64,000 nt of DNA from Streptococcus sp. DD12. Lineage in GTDB: Bacteria > Bacillota > Bacilli > Lactobacillales > Streptococcaceae. Location of the stretch: assembly GCF_001578885.1 (NCBI RefSeq), contig NZ_KQ969495.1, forward strand, positions 339,527 through 403,526, in the 5' to 3' direction. A program made the position numbers and the translations under genes. Positions 35,830 through 41,960 of this stretch are shown in pieces. The stretch's first letter is position 1. Each line of letters starts with the position of its first letter. The notes under the pieces were generated by a model. The model saw only the letters and a list, made by a program, of their open reading frames with translations. It made no database searches and was not told where the DNA came from.

Positions 35830-36035
35830 TTTCTCCCAGCGATAGGGTTATCATGCAAGAACGATTGAAAGGAATGTGATATGGCAAGAGGAAGAAAGCT
35901 TGGCAATCAGAAGCCTACTCAATCGGTAATTCTTCCATAGAATTGTCGGTGTACTGTAGATTATCGCCCGTCTAGTGGACGTAGGCAGAATGTGCACTCT
36001 AAAAAATGGAGTGATGAGAAGAAAACTGCTATCAA
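35830..36035 (+). repeat. Chimeric cassette repeat R1 (terS end, terL start, TAG, MuF linker)
   Basis: Three parts in order. 35830-35880 encodes LSPSDRVIMQERLKGM then stop, the end of a small terminase-like protein. 35881-35937 is ATG plus 18 codons (MARGRKLGNQ...VILP) of a large terminase gene with its ribosome site GAAAGGAATG. TAG at 35938-35940 is in frame. From 35941 the frame continues as the MuF linker NCRCTVDYRPSSGRRQNVHSKKW. R2 (36703) is nearly identical and R3 (38247) repeats it from the terL ATG on. Confidence 0.8.
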
Positions 36036-36555
36036 GCGCAGAAAGATGATTGGACAACAGCAGGGCAGTAAACCTTATCAGAGCATAAAAAAAGAGTGGC
36101 TAAAGCACTCAGGGAAAGGTTCTGTTGCCGAAATGGGCTACTGGGATCTTGAGGGGGTCAAGTACCACGTTGACGGGAAGTATGTTGTCTTAGATTATTC
36201 ACAAAAAGAAAAAGAGGTTGCAGAGTGGCTAGCCAAGAAATTTGGTGTTAAAGTCCAGATTGTACCAAAAGTAAATTATCCGCTAAAAGTTCCGACTCCT
36301 GATTATTTGGTCAATGGCGAACGATTTGACTTAAAAGAGATTGAGGGAGTTGGTAAAAATGTTGTTGATAACAATATGCGAAAATCAAAAAGACAAGCAA
36401 ATAATTTTGTGCTTGAACTAGAAAAATCTAATATTAGCACAAAAGAAGTGTTACAGCAGTTGGAAATAATCTACAGAAGCGGCAGGAGAGATGTTGATAC
36501 TGTTATCATGAAACGTGGCAATAGCTTGATTGATATAGTACAAAAAAGGAAGTAA
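35992..36555 (+). CDS. Orphan MuF toxin tip, CdiA-CT/BECR nuclease-like (toxin 2)
   Basis: Homology starts at 35941 (NCRCTVDYRP) just after the in-frame TAG; the first possible start in frame is GTG 35992, without a ribosome site. After the shared basic linker (HSKKWSDEKKTAIKRRK) comes a domain of about 130 residues like that of toxin 1: GYWDLEGVKYHVDGKYVVL, KEKEVAEWLAKKFGVKVQIV, PTPDYLVNGERFDLKEIEG, RQANNFVLELEK, IIYRSGRRDVD. The invariant Glu, Asp, Lys and Gln residues suggest a metal-independent RNase of the CdiA-CT kind. It lacks any delivery domain. No immunity gene is obvious in the next 140 bases. Confidence 0.65.
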   Translation: MHSKKWSDEKKTAIKRRKMIGQQQGSKPYQSIKKEWLKHSGKGSVAEMGYWDLEGVKYHVDGKYVVLDYSQKEKEVAEWLAKKFGVKVQIVPKVNYPLKVPTPDYLVNGERFDLKEIEGVGKNVVDNNMRKSKRQANNFVLELEKSNISTKEVLQQLEIIYRSGRRDVDTVIMKRGNSLIDIVQKRK

Positions 36556-36702
36556 CCGTCATTCCGACCACATAGTGGACAAGGGGAACAGGATTACTTC
36601 CTTAATTAAGTTAAGTATACAACAATTTTGCTTAAAAAGCAAGGAAAGGAGAAGAAAAAGAATGATTGCACTTTTGGATAACTAGTTTAGGAGGTGATCT
36701 AC
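36556..36702 (+). other. Non-coding gap after toxin 2
   Basis: About 150 bases with an AAGGAAAGGAGAAG ribosome-like tract (36640-36655) before ATGATTGCACTTTTGGATAAC, a frame of only seven codons. It may be where the immunity gene of toxin 2 was lost. I see no other gene in it. Confidence 0.4.
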
Positions 36703-36905
36703 TTTCTCCCAGCGATAGGGTTATCATGCGAGAACGATTGAAAGGAATGTGATATGGCAAGAGGAAGAAAACTTGGCAATCAGAAGCCTACTCAATCGGT
36801 AATTCTTCCATAGAACTGTCGGTGTGTTGTGGATTATCACCCGGGAGATGGGAAGAAGCAAAACGCTTGGTCTAAGAAATGGACCAAGGAAAGCTCCAAG
36901 GCGAT
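36703..36905 (+). repeat. Chimeric cassette repeat R2
   Basis: Same plan as R1: terS end from 36703, terL ATG at 36754, in-frame TAG at 36811-36813, then NCRCVVDYHPGDGKKQNAWSKKW. It is colinear with R1 base for base (51 bases from the first T run to the ATG in both) with a handful of substitutions. Confidence 0.8.
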
Positions 36906-37386
36906 GGAAAGGCGTAAGCAGCAGGACCTTGATGTTCGAGATAACAACCGAAAGGCAGACATCAGAGAGTACAAAGAAGTAGTGGCCATACTCGGTGCTG
37001 AGAACTCCCCCATTTCCCTAGCAAAGTTTCAGGATTTGAAGTATAATGATGGCGAAGGATACAATTCGTTAAAAGACCGTATAAGATGGACAAAATCCAA
37101 ATTTCCTACCGAGAAATCTTTAAACGGGCATTTCGAAGATCATGGTATAGAGTTCGGCGATATAACCATTGAAGAATATCAAAAAATGGCCTCTGAATTG
37201 TTATCAAAACCGACCTCGGACAAGATATTAGGTTATCTGACGGAACATAGACGAGTGCGCTATGATATCGATAATAATATCTATGTTTTGGGTAATCCAA
37301 AAACATTCAAAATCAAAACAATGTTTAAGCCAGACCTAGGAAAGGAGTATTATGATGAAGAATTCAAAAAAGACATGGGAAATTGA
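36829..37386 (+). CDS. Orphan MuF toxin tip, RNase-like HFxDHG type (toxin 3)
   Basis: Homology starts at 36814 after the in-frame TAG; GTG 36829 is the first possible start but has no ribosome site. The linker (QNAWSKKWTKESSKAMERRK) is followed by a spacer and a C-terminal domain: NGHFEDHGIEFGDITIEEYQ, LLSKPTSDKILGYLTEHRRV, RYDIDNNIYVLG, IKTMFKPDLGKEYY. The His-Gly pair, the late Arg and the Lys-Thr near the end resemble small RNase toxins of the barnase/RelE-like group; that is inference. Its last 35 bases overlap the putative immunity gene, the classic toxin-immunity layout. Confidence 0.65.
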   Translation: MDYHPGDGKKQNAWSKKWTKESSKAMERRKQQDLDVRDNNRKADIREYKEVVAILGAENSPISLAKFQDLKYNDGEGYNSLKDRIRWTKSKFPTEKSLNGHFEDHGIEFGDITIEEYQKMASELLSKPTSDKILGYLTEHRRVRYDIDNNIYVLGNPKTFKIKTMFKPDLGKEYYDEEFKKDMGN

Positions 37387-37558
37387 CGGAGAACTATGGC
37401 TACATTGTCCTGTTTGCGGAAATGAAGTTATGGACTATGATATCTGTGATGTCTGCCATTGGCAAAACACAGGTATTATAAATATCGATGGCGGTCCTAA
37501 TAAAATGACGTTGGCAGAAGCTAAAGAGGCCTATGCTAAAGGTGAACCTATCAAGTAA
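37352..37558 (+). CDS. CPCC-like cysteine-rich protein, putative immunity to toxin 3
   Basis: A 68-residue protein with two CxxC pairs, CPVCGNEV and CDVCHW, followed by GGPNKMTLAEAKEAYAKG. This is the plan of the cysteine-rich CPCC family, whose members often sit beside polymorphic toxins. The GGAAAGGAG ribosome site lies within the toxin 3 gene, which it overlaps by 35 bases. A second copy at 37999-38202 is paired with a second toxin of the same type, which supports the immunity role. Confidence 0.7.
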   Translation: MMKNSKKTWEIDGELWLHCPVCGNEVMDYDICDVCHWQNTGIINIDGGPNKMTLAEAKEAYAKGEPIK

Positions 37559-37591
37559 GCACTTAACTAAGTTTGAAGTAAGGAAAGACTG

Positions 37592-37780
37592 ATGGAGCTA
37601 GGAACATTCAACAATAAGGTTGTAAGGGTCACAGATACTGACAACCTTATTGTTGAGGGAATTTGTCTTTTTGAAGATAAGGATACCTTTGACGAAGAGT
37701 TTGACGCTTTATCGGTCAAGACCGGCCTTCGATGGACAAGGTTATTTGAATATGAAATAAAGAATATTGAAGTAGTGTAA
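37592..37780 (+). CDS. Small acidic protein, possible immunity gene
   Basis: A 62-residue acidic protein (MELGTFNNKVVRVTDTDN...FEYEIKNIEVV) with an AAGGAAAGAC ribosome site. The plan, a small beta-rich fold with an opening K-V-R-V-T-D-x-D and a closing E-x-x-I-K-x-I-E, is seen in proteins encoded beside polymorphic toxins. It lies between toxin 3's CPCC gene and a second toxin-3 tail. I do not know which toxin it would match. Confidence 0.5.
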   Translation: MELGTFNNKVVRVTDTDNLIVEGICLFEDKDTFDEEFDALSVKTGLRWTRLFEYEIKNIEVV

Positions 37781-37781
37781 G

Positions 37782-38030
37782 TATGCCGATGAGTTTGGAA
37801 GTATTACACAAACGCAATATCTGAAACAAGGTCAGTCGCTTCTGGCTGAGTCGATTAGTGATAAGATTCTTGGGTATGATACTGAGTACCGCCGTGTAAT
37901 GTATGATTTAGAGAATAAAATTTTTGCACTTGGCGATAACAAAAGAAGTCGCTCGACAACTATGTTTAAACCAGATAACGGGGAGGATTATTATCATAAT
38001 GACTTCAAAAGAGAATATCGTAATGATTGA
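37782..38030 (+). pseudogene. Tail of a second toxin-3-type protein
   Basis: An open stretch of 82 codons with no start: YADEFGSITQTQYLKQGQSL, AESISDKILGYDTEYRRVMY, DLENKIFALG, TTMFKPDNGEDYYHNDF. It aligns end to end with the last 80 residues of toxin 3, including SDKILGY and the TMFKPD motif, but differs at about half the positions. It lacks the N-terminal HFEDHG part, so it is inactive. It overlaps the second CPCC gene just as toxin 3 overlaps the first. Confidence 0.65.
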
Positions 38031-38202
38031 TGGGTGGGAGTTCGTTCACTGTCCTGTTTGTAACAATCTAGTAGAAACCTTTGATATCTGCGACACCTGT
38101 CACTGGCAAAACACTGGTGAAACGAATATTGACGGAGGTCCTAATAAAATGACGTTAGCAGAAGCTAAAGAGGCCTATGCTAAAGGTGAGCCTATCAAAT
38201 AA
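37999..38202 (+). CDS. CPCC-like cysteine-rich protein, second copy
   Basis: A 67-residue protein, HCPVCNNLVETFDICDTCHW then GGPNKMTLAEAKEAYAKGEPIK; the last 25 residues equal those of the copy at 37352. The start at 37999 mirrors copy 1; ATG 38023 is an alternative. The GGGGAGG ribosome site is rather far (13 bases) for 37999. It is paired with the truncated toxin-3-type tail, so it may be an immunity gene that outlived its toxin. Confidence 0.6.
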   Translation: MTSKENIVMIDGWEFVHCPVCNNLVETFDICDTCHWQNTGETNIDGGPNKMTLAEAKEAYAKGEPIK

Positions 38203-38205
38203 AAA

Positions 38206-38236
38206 ACACTTAGAAACTTCTAGGTGCTTTTTTTAT
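38206..38236 (+). terminator. Cassette terminator, copy 2
   Basis: ACACTTAGAAAC...TTCTAGGTGC followed by seven T; the same hairpin as at 35622 and 39144. Confidence 0.75.
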
Positions 38237-38246
38237 GCCCTGTCGT

Positions 38247-38385
38247 ATGGCAATAAACTTGGCAATCAGAAGCTTACTCAATTGGTAATTCTTCCATAGA
38301 ACTGTCGGTGTACTGTGGCTTATCATCCGTCTAGTGGACGTAGGCAGAATGTGCATTCTAAAAAATGGGGTGATGAGAAGAAGGC
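38247..38385 (+). repeat. Chimeric cassette repeat R3 (degenerate)
   Basis: From the terL ATG at 38247 a 7-base deletion disrupts the frame, but LGNQK..TQ.VILP coding sequence, the TAG at 38297-38299 and the MuF linker NCRCTVAYHPSSGRRQNVHSKKW follow as in R1. R3 and R1 match closely through the linker to about GATGAGAAGAA. Confidence 0.75.
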
Positions 38386-38884
38386 CAGAGTTGACCATAG
38401 AAAAACAATCGGTCTAGAATCTGTTGACGAGCAAAAAATGAAGCGCTATAATAGGGCTGAAAAGAGTAGCGGTGCTGTGTATGGTGCTTGGAACGACAGA
38501 AATGATCCATATAATAAAGAGCGTGACCGTCATGCTCAAACGTTTTAAAATGCTGTCAGAAATCGCAATAAGCAGTATGAGATAGTCAAGGTAGCTAAAA
38601 ATAGTGGATTTTCACGGTCGGATGTTGAAAAGATAATGAATCACATTTTCTTTAATGAGCATGATTTAGAGGGAGGTCCTAAGCGATTTGACCCAAGCTA
38701 TGATATGGCTGAAAGTTGGCGGAGGCTCTCAGAAGTTGGTGGTCAGCACGTTCAACGTCATGACCTTGTGATGTTACACCATGAACTCATGGAATATAAT
38801 TTCATGAAAAAAGGAATGAATTATAATGAGGCTCATAAGTTAACTAATCAGAAATACGATTATAAAAAGCTTGGGTTGCTTGGA
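38300..38884 (+). pseudogene. Orphan MuF toxin tip with internal stop (toxin 4)
   Basis: The frame starting NCRCTVAYHPSSGRR runs through the shared linker into a new tip, stops at TAA 38546-38548 (after DRHAQTF) and continues in the same frame (NAVRNRNKQYEIVKVAKNSG) to 38884. The C-terminal part, HIFFNEHDLEGGPKRF, SYDMAESWRRL, RHDLVMLHHELMEY and GMNYNEAHKL, is a recognisable polymorphic-toxin tip with many His and a HHELME helix; I do not know its activity. One nonsense change inactivates it. The matching immunity-like gene follows after 19 bases. Confidence 0.65.
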
Positions 38885-38903
38885 TGAAGTAGAAAGGAGA
38901 CCT

Positions 38904-39146
38904 ATGATGCTGAAATTAATTAAAATTTTTAATTCTAAGAGCAAGGGGTATTGGTATATTCCTGAAAATCGCGATCCTGGAATGATTGAGATTGATGAGC
39001 AATCTGGGGAAGTCACAGTTGCCATTAAGTCAAGCTATGATGAAGAATTAGGTTATCCGTACTATGCGAACAAGGCCCGTGGAGCAGTGAAGCAAATGTG
39101 GGATAAAGGAGAGTTGCCAAACGAAAAAACTTTCGTTTGGTATTAA
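38904..39146 (+). CDS. Putative immunity protein for toxin 4
   Basis: An 80-residue protein (MMLKLIKIFNSKSKGYWYIP) with an AAAGGAGA ribosome site, starting 19 bases after toxin 4. It resembles the 75-residue protein at 35399, which follows another toxin-4-type tail. It includes MIEIDEQSGEVTVAIKSSYD and ends NEKTFVWY. A frame extended to 38871 would overlap the toxin and lacks a ribosome site. Confidence 0.6.
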   Translation: MMLKLIKIFNSKSKGYWYIPENRDPGMIEIDEQSGEVTVAIKSSYDEELGYPYYANKARGAVKQMWDKGELPNEKTFVWY

Positions 39147-39172
39147 GCACTTAGAAACTTCTAGGTGCTTTT
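39144..39172 (+). terminator. Cassette terminator, copy 3
   Basis: AAGCACTTAGAA, ACT, TTCTAGGTGCTTTT, starting at the stop of the immunity gene. Confidence 0.75.
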
Positions 39173-39209
39173 CTTATGCCCTGTCGTACGACATTAAACT
39201 AGGCAGTAA

Positions 39210-39285
39210 GATTGAAAGGAATGTGATATGGCAAGCGGAAGAAAACTTGGCAATCAGAAGCCTACTCAATCGGTAATTCTTCCAT
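39210..39285 (+). repeat. Terminase-start repeat R4
   Basis: GATTGAAAGGAATGTGAT, then ATG 39228 and the same 19 codons as R1-R3. Here the frame does not hit TAG but goes on into genuine large-terminase sequence, which shows what the repeat in the cassettes derives from. Confidence 0.8.
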
Positions 39286-39431
39286 ATACAAAGAAGAAGT
39301 CAAAATCGCACGAGGCTGTGTCCATCTATGAGCGGACGGGCTTGTCTTGTTATTCCTGGCAGGTTAACTTGCTGAATGCCGTCATGGCTGTGGATAAGAA
39401 GGGGCTTTGGGTGCATCAGAAGTTTGGCTAG
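39228..39431 (+). pseudogene. 5' fragment of a phage terminase large subunit gene
   Basis: A 67-residue frame, MASGRKLGNQKPTQSVILPY then SKSHEAVSIYERTGLSCYSW and VNLLNAVMAVDKKGLWVHQK, is the N-terminus of a phage terminase large subunit, which should continue to an ATPase motif of the RRNGKSE kind. It ends at TAG 39429-39431, so the ATPase and nuclease domains are gone. It marks the right end of the phage-derived region, next to the cpsY-like gene. Confidence 0.75.
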
Positions 39432-39475
39432 TCTATCTGCTTTGATGGATGATTCCTGATGAAATTCAGCTTTTT

Positions 39476-39484
39476 TGGTATAAT
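39476..39484 (+). promoter_or_regulatory. Extended -10 promoter of the cpsY-like gene
   Basis: TGGTATAAT, about 44 bases before the ATG. Confidence 0.6.
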
Positions 39485-39527
39485 TAAGGGCAGTAAATTT
39501 TTTTGGAAGAAGTGTAAGAAATTCCCT

Positions 39528-40433
39528 ATGAATATTCAACAATTGCGTTATGTGGTTGCCGTTGCCAATTCGGGAACCTTTCGAGAGGCGGCAGCCAAGC
39601 TCTTTGTTTCTCAACCGAGTCTTTCTGTCTCTGTCAAGGACTTAGAAGAAGAACTGGGTTTTCAATTATTCAATCGTACGACAACTGGGACGGTCCTCAC
39701 GACAAAAGGGATGCGCTTTTATGAAAAGGCTCTCGAGGTTGTTCGTAGTTTTGATAGTTTTGAAAATCAGTACACCAACCCCACCACTGAAAAACAGCAG
39801 TTTTCAATTGCCAGTCAGCATTATGACTTTTTACCCCCTATTGTGATTTCCTTCAACCAGCAATATCCGGATTACCAAGATGTGCGGCTCTATGAAAGCA
39901 CCACAGTAGAAATTCTTGACGAAGTATCCAAAGGGCACAGTGAGATAGGGATTATCTACCTCAACAAGACCAACTACAAGGGAATCATGCAGAAAATGGA
40001 AAAGCTTGATTTGGAATACGTCAGCTTGATTCCTTTTAAGACGCATATCTACCTGCGAAAGGGGCATCCCTTGGCGCATAAGGAACGCTTGCAGATTGAG
40101 GATTTGGTAGGTCTGCCGACGGTTCGTTTTACGCAAGAAAAAGACGAGTACCTCTATTATTCAGAGAATTTAGTGGATACAACGGATAGCTCCCAACTCT
40201 TTAATGTCACAGACCGCGCAACCCTAAACGGTATTTTAGAGCGTACTGACGCTTATGCGACTGGTTCAGGCTTTTTAGATAGCGAGAGTGTTAACGGCAT
40301 TACCGTGATTCCTTTGGAGGACAAAATGGATAATGAAATGGTTTATGTCAAGCGCTTGGGAAGCAATTTGTCTGAGTGTGCAGAGCGCTTTATCGCTGTG
40401 ATGACGAGGTATTTTGATGATTATCCTGTCTAA
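39528..40433 (+). CDS. cpsY: LysR-family transcriptional regulator (CpsY/MtaR type)
   Basis: A 301-residue LysR regulator. Helix-turn-helix at about 3-62: MNIQQLRYVVAVANSGTFRE, AAKLFVSQPSLSVSVKDLEEE, then GFQLFNRTTTG. The effector domain follows (about 90-295). Its place, directly before lspA and normally directly after rpmA, is that of the streptococcal CpsY/MtaR regulators linked to methionine supply and cell-wall traits; the exact target is inference. The ATG at 39528 matches the family N-terminus; an upstream extension to 39459 has no support. It overlaps lspA by 17 bases. Confidence 0.75.
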   Translation: MNIQQLRYVVAVANSGTFREAAAKLFVSQPSLSVSVKDLEEELGFQLFNRTTTGTVLTTKGMRFYEKALEVVRSFDSFENQYTNPTTEKQQFSIASQHYDFLPPIVISFNQQYPDYQDVRLYESTTVEILDEVSKGHSEIGIIYLNKTNYKGIMQKMEKLDLEYVSLIPFKTHIYLRKGHPLAHKERLQIEDLVGLPTVRFTQEKDEYLYYSENLVDTTDSSQLFNVTDRATLNGILERTDAYATGSGFLDSESVNGITVIPLEDKMDNEMVYVKRLGSNLSECAERFIAVMTRYFDDYPV

Positions 40434-40911
40434 TATCAAAAACCACACGACCAAGCTGTCCTTGTTTATATTGGCCATGGTGGGGATGATTGGCTTAGAC
40501 CAATGGAGTAAGTTTTGGGTGGTTAACCATTTGACTTTGGGGGAGTCTAAGAAGCTTTTTCCGGGCATTATTCGCCTCACCTATTTGCAAAATCGTGGCG
40601 CAGCTTTTTCCATTCTGCAAAATCAACAGGGACTTTTTGCGGTTTTAACCTTACTGGTAATCTTGGTTGCTGGTTACTACTTGTTAGCTTATCTGAGCAA
40701 ATCTTGGTGGTATGGCTTAAGTCTGTCCTTGATTATTGCTGGTGGTTTGGGCAATTTTATCGACCGCGTGAGACAGGGCTATGTGGTGGATATGATTGAA
40801 CCAGAGTTTATCCAGTTTGCCGTTTTTAATATCGCTGATGCTTGTCTTAGTGTGGGTGTTGCGCTTTTATTTATCAGTCTATGGAGGGAAGAAAGTGGAA
40901 GTAAGAATTGA
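40417..40911 (+). CDS. lspA: Lipoprotein signal peptidase (signal peptidase II)
   Basis: Cuts signal peptides of prolipoproteins in the membrane. The 164-residue protein has four hydrophobic segments, the motif LDQWSKFWVV (about 28), LQNRGAAFSI, and the catalytic aspartates Asp125 (YVVDMIE) and Asp141 (FNIADACLSVG). ATG 40417 lies inside the cpsY-like gene with a GACGAGG ribosome site; the gene also overlaps rluD by 17 bases. Confidence 0.95.
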   Translation: MIILSNIKNHTTKLSLFILAMVGMIGLDQWSKFWVVNHLTLGESKKLFPGIIRLTYLQNRGAAFSILQNQQGLFAVLTLLVILVAGYYLLAYLSKSWWYGLSLSLIIAGGLGNFIDRVRQGYVVDMIEPEFIQFAVFNIADACLSVGVALLFISLWREESGSKN

Positions 40912-41800
40912 CAGTCAGTCTGTTGGACTACGTTTAGATAAGGCTTTGGCAGATTTGACCTCCCTCAGTCGGACACAAGCCAAAGAAGCCATTGCTCAAG
41001 GAGACGTCACGGTCAACGGTCAGGTCCAAAAAGCCAAATACAAGACACAAGTGGGGGATCTTATCACATGTGTCGAACCAGAGGTGACGGAACTGTCTGT
41101 GACTGCTGAGGACATTCCCTTAGATATCCGCTATGAGGACGAGGACCTGGTCGTGGTCAATAAACCTCAGGGGATGGTAGTGCACCCGTCAGCGGGCCAT
41201 CCGACAGGCACTTTGGTCAATGCCTTGCTCTATCGGGTCAAGGATTTATCATCGATAAATGGCGTTGTTCGGCCCGGTATTGTTCACCGGATTGATAAAG
41301 ATACTTCTGGGCTCTTGATGGTAGCCAAAAACGACCAAGCCCATCAAGCTCTGGCACAAGAACTTAAAGAAAAAAAATCTCAGCGCCACTATCTGGCCTT
41401 GGTTCACGGCAATATTCCAAATGACCGTGGGGTGATTGAGGCGCCAATTGGCCGAAGTCCCAAAGACCGCAAAAAACAGGCGGTTGTCGCCAATGGCAAG
41501 CCTGCCCTGACCCGATTTAAGGTTCTTGAGCGTTTTGGTGACTATACTTTGGTGGAATGTCAGTTGGAAACAGGACGCACGCACCAAATTCGGGTCCATT
41601 TGGCTTATATCGGTCACCCTTTAGCAGGCGACCCTTTGTATGGGCCAAAGAAAACACTCAAAGGTCATGGGCAATTTCTCCATGCACAAAGCTTGGGCTT
41701 TACTCACCCAAGTACGGGAGAAGCCTTGTTGTTCACTTGTCCCATTCCCGATGTTTTCCAAAAGACCTTGGAAAGTCTGCGCGCCAAGCAAAAGAGCTAA
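40895..41800 (+). CDS. rluD: RluD-family 23S rRNA pseudouridine synthase
   Basis: Makes pseudouridines in 23S rRNA. The 301-residue protein starts at GTG 40895, 6 bases after GGAGGG. An S4-like RNA-binding domain (1-60, LDKALADLTSLSRTQAKEAI) is followed by the synthase domain with the catalytic Asp134 in HRIDKDTSGLL, VVNKPQGMVVHP and LETGRTHQIRVHL. The second gene of an lspA-rluD pair. Confidence 0.93.
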   Translation: MEVRIDSQSVGLRLDKALADLTSLSRTQAKEAIAQGDVTVNGQVQKAKYKTQVGDLITCVEPEVTELSVTAEDIPLDIRYEDEDLVVVNKPQGMVVHPSAGHPTGTLVNALLYRVKDLSSINGVVRPGIVHRIDKDTSGLLMVAKNDQAHQALAQELKEKKSQRHYLALVHGNIPNDRGVIEAPIGRSPKDRKKQAVVANGKPALTRFKVLERFGDYTLVECQLETGRTHQIRVHLAYIGHPLAGDPLYGPKKTLKGHGQFLHAQSLGFTHPSTGEALLFTCPIPDVFQKTLESLRAKQKS

Positions 41801-41835
41801 GTGGTGTAAACGGCGCTTGCCAAGGTCAAGAGATA

Positions 41836-41844
41836 TGGTATAAT
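41836..41844 (+). promoter_or_regulatory. Promoter of pyrP
   Basis: Extended -10 TGGTATAAT; transcription would start near 41851, just before the attenuator. Confidence 0.6.
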
Positions 41845-41850
41845 GTTTGA

Positions 41851-41944
41851 GGTTCCTTTAAGGTCACTAAAACGAGTGACAGGAGGCCGTTAAACGATAC
41901 CTGAGTGTTATCCTCTAACGGTCTCCTAAGGGAGAGCGTTTTTT
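41851..41944 (+). promoter_or_regulatory. Attenuator leader of pyrP
   Basis: Three competing elements: a hairpin GTCACT...AGTGAC (41863-41880), an antiterminator pairing AGGAGGCCGTTA (41881-41892) with TAACGGTCTCCT (41916-41927), and a terminator stem AACGGTCTCC...GGAGAGCGTT (41917-41940) with a T run. The layout is that of PyrR-type attenuation, although the loop does not match the textbook PyrR site as well as the one before pyrR. Confidence 0.75.
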
Positions 41945-41960
41945 ATTTGAGGAGGTCTTT

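Noticed and set aside
35881..35940. The 19-codon terminase start as an independent small protein gene
   Set aside because: Although it has a ribosome site, R4 shows it is simply the 5' end of a large terminase gene cut by a fixed junction.
35622..39172. Repeated short sequences as a CRISPR array
   Set aside because: The repeats are few, long and unevenly spaced, and contain coding sequence and terminators; there are no cas genes.
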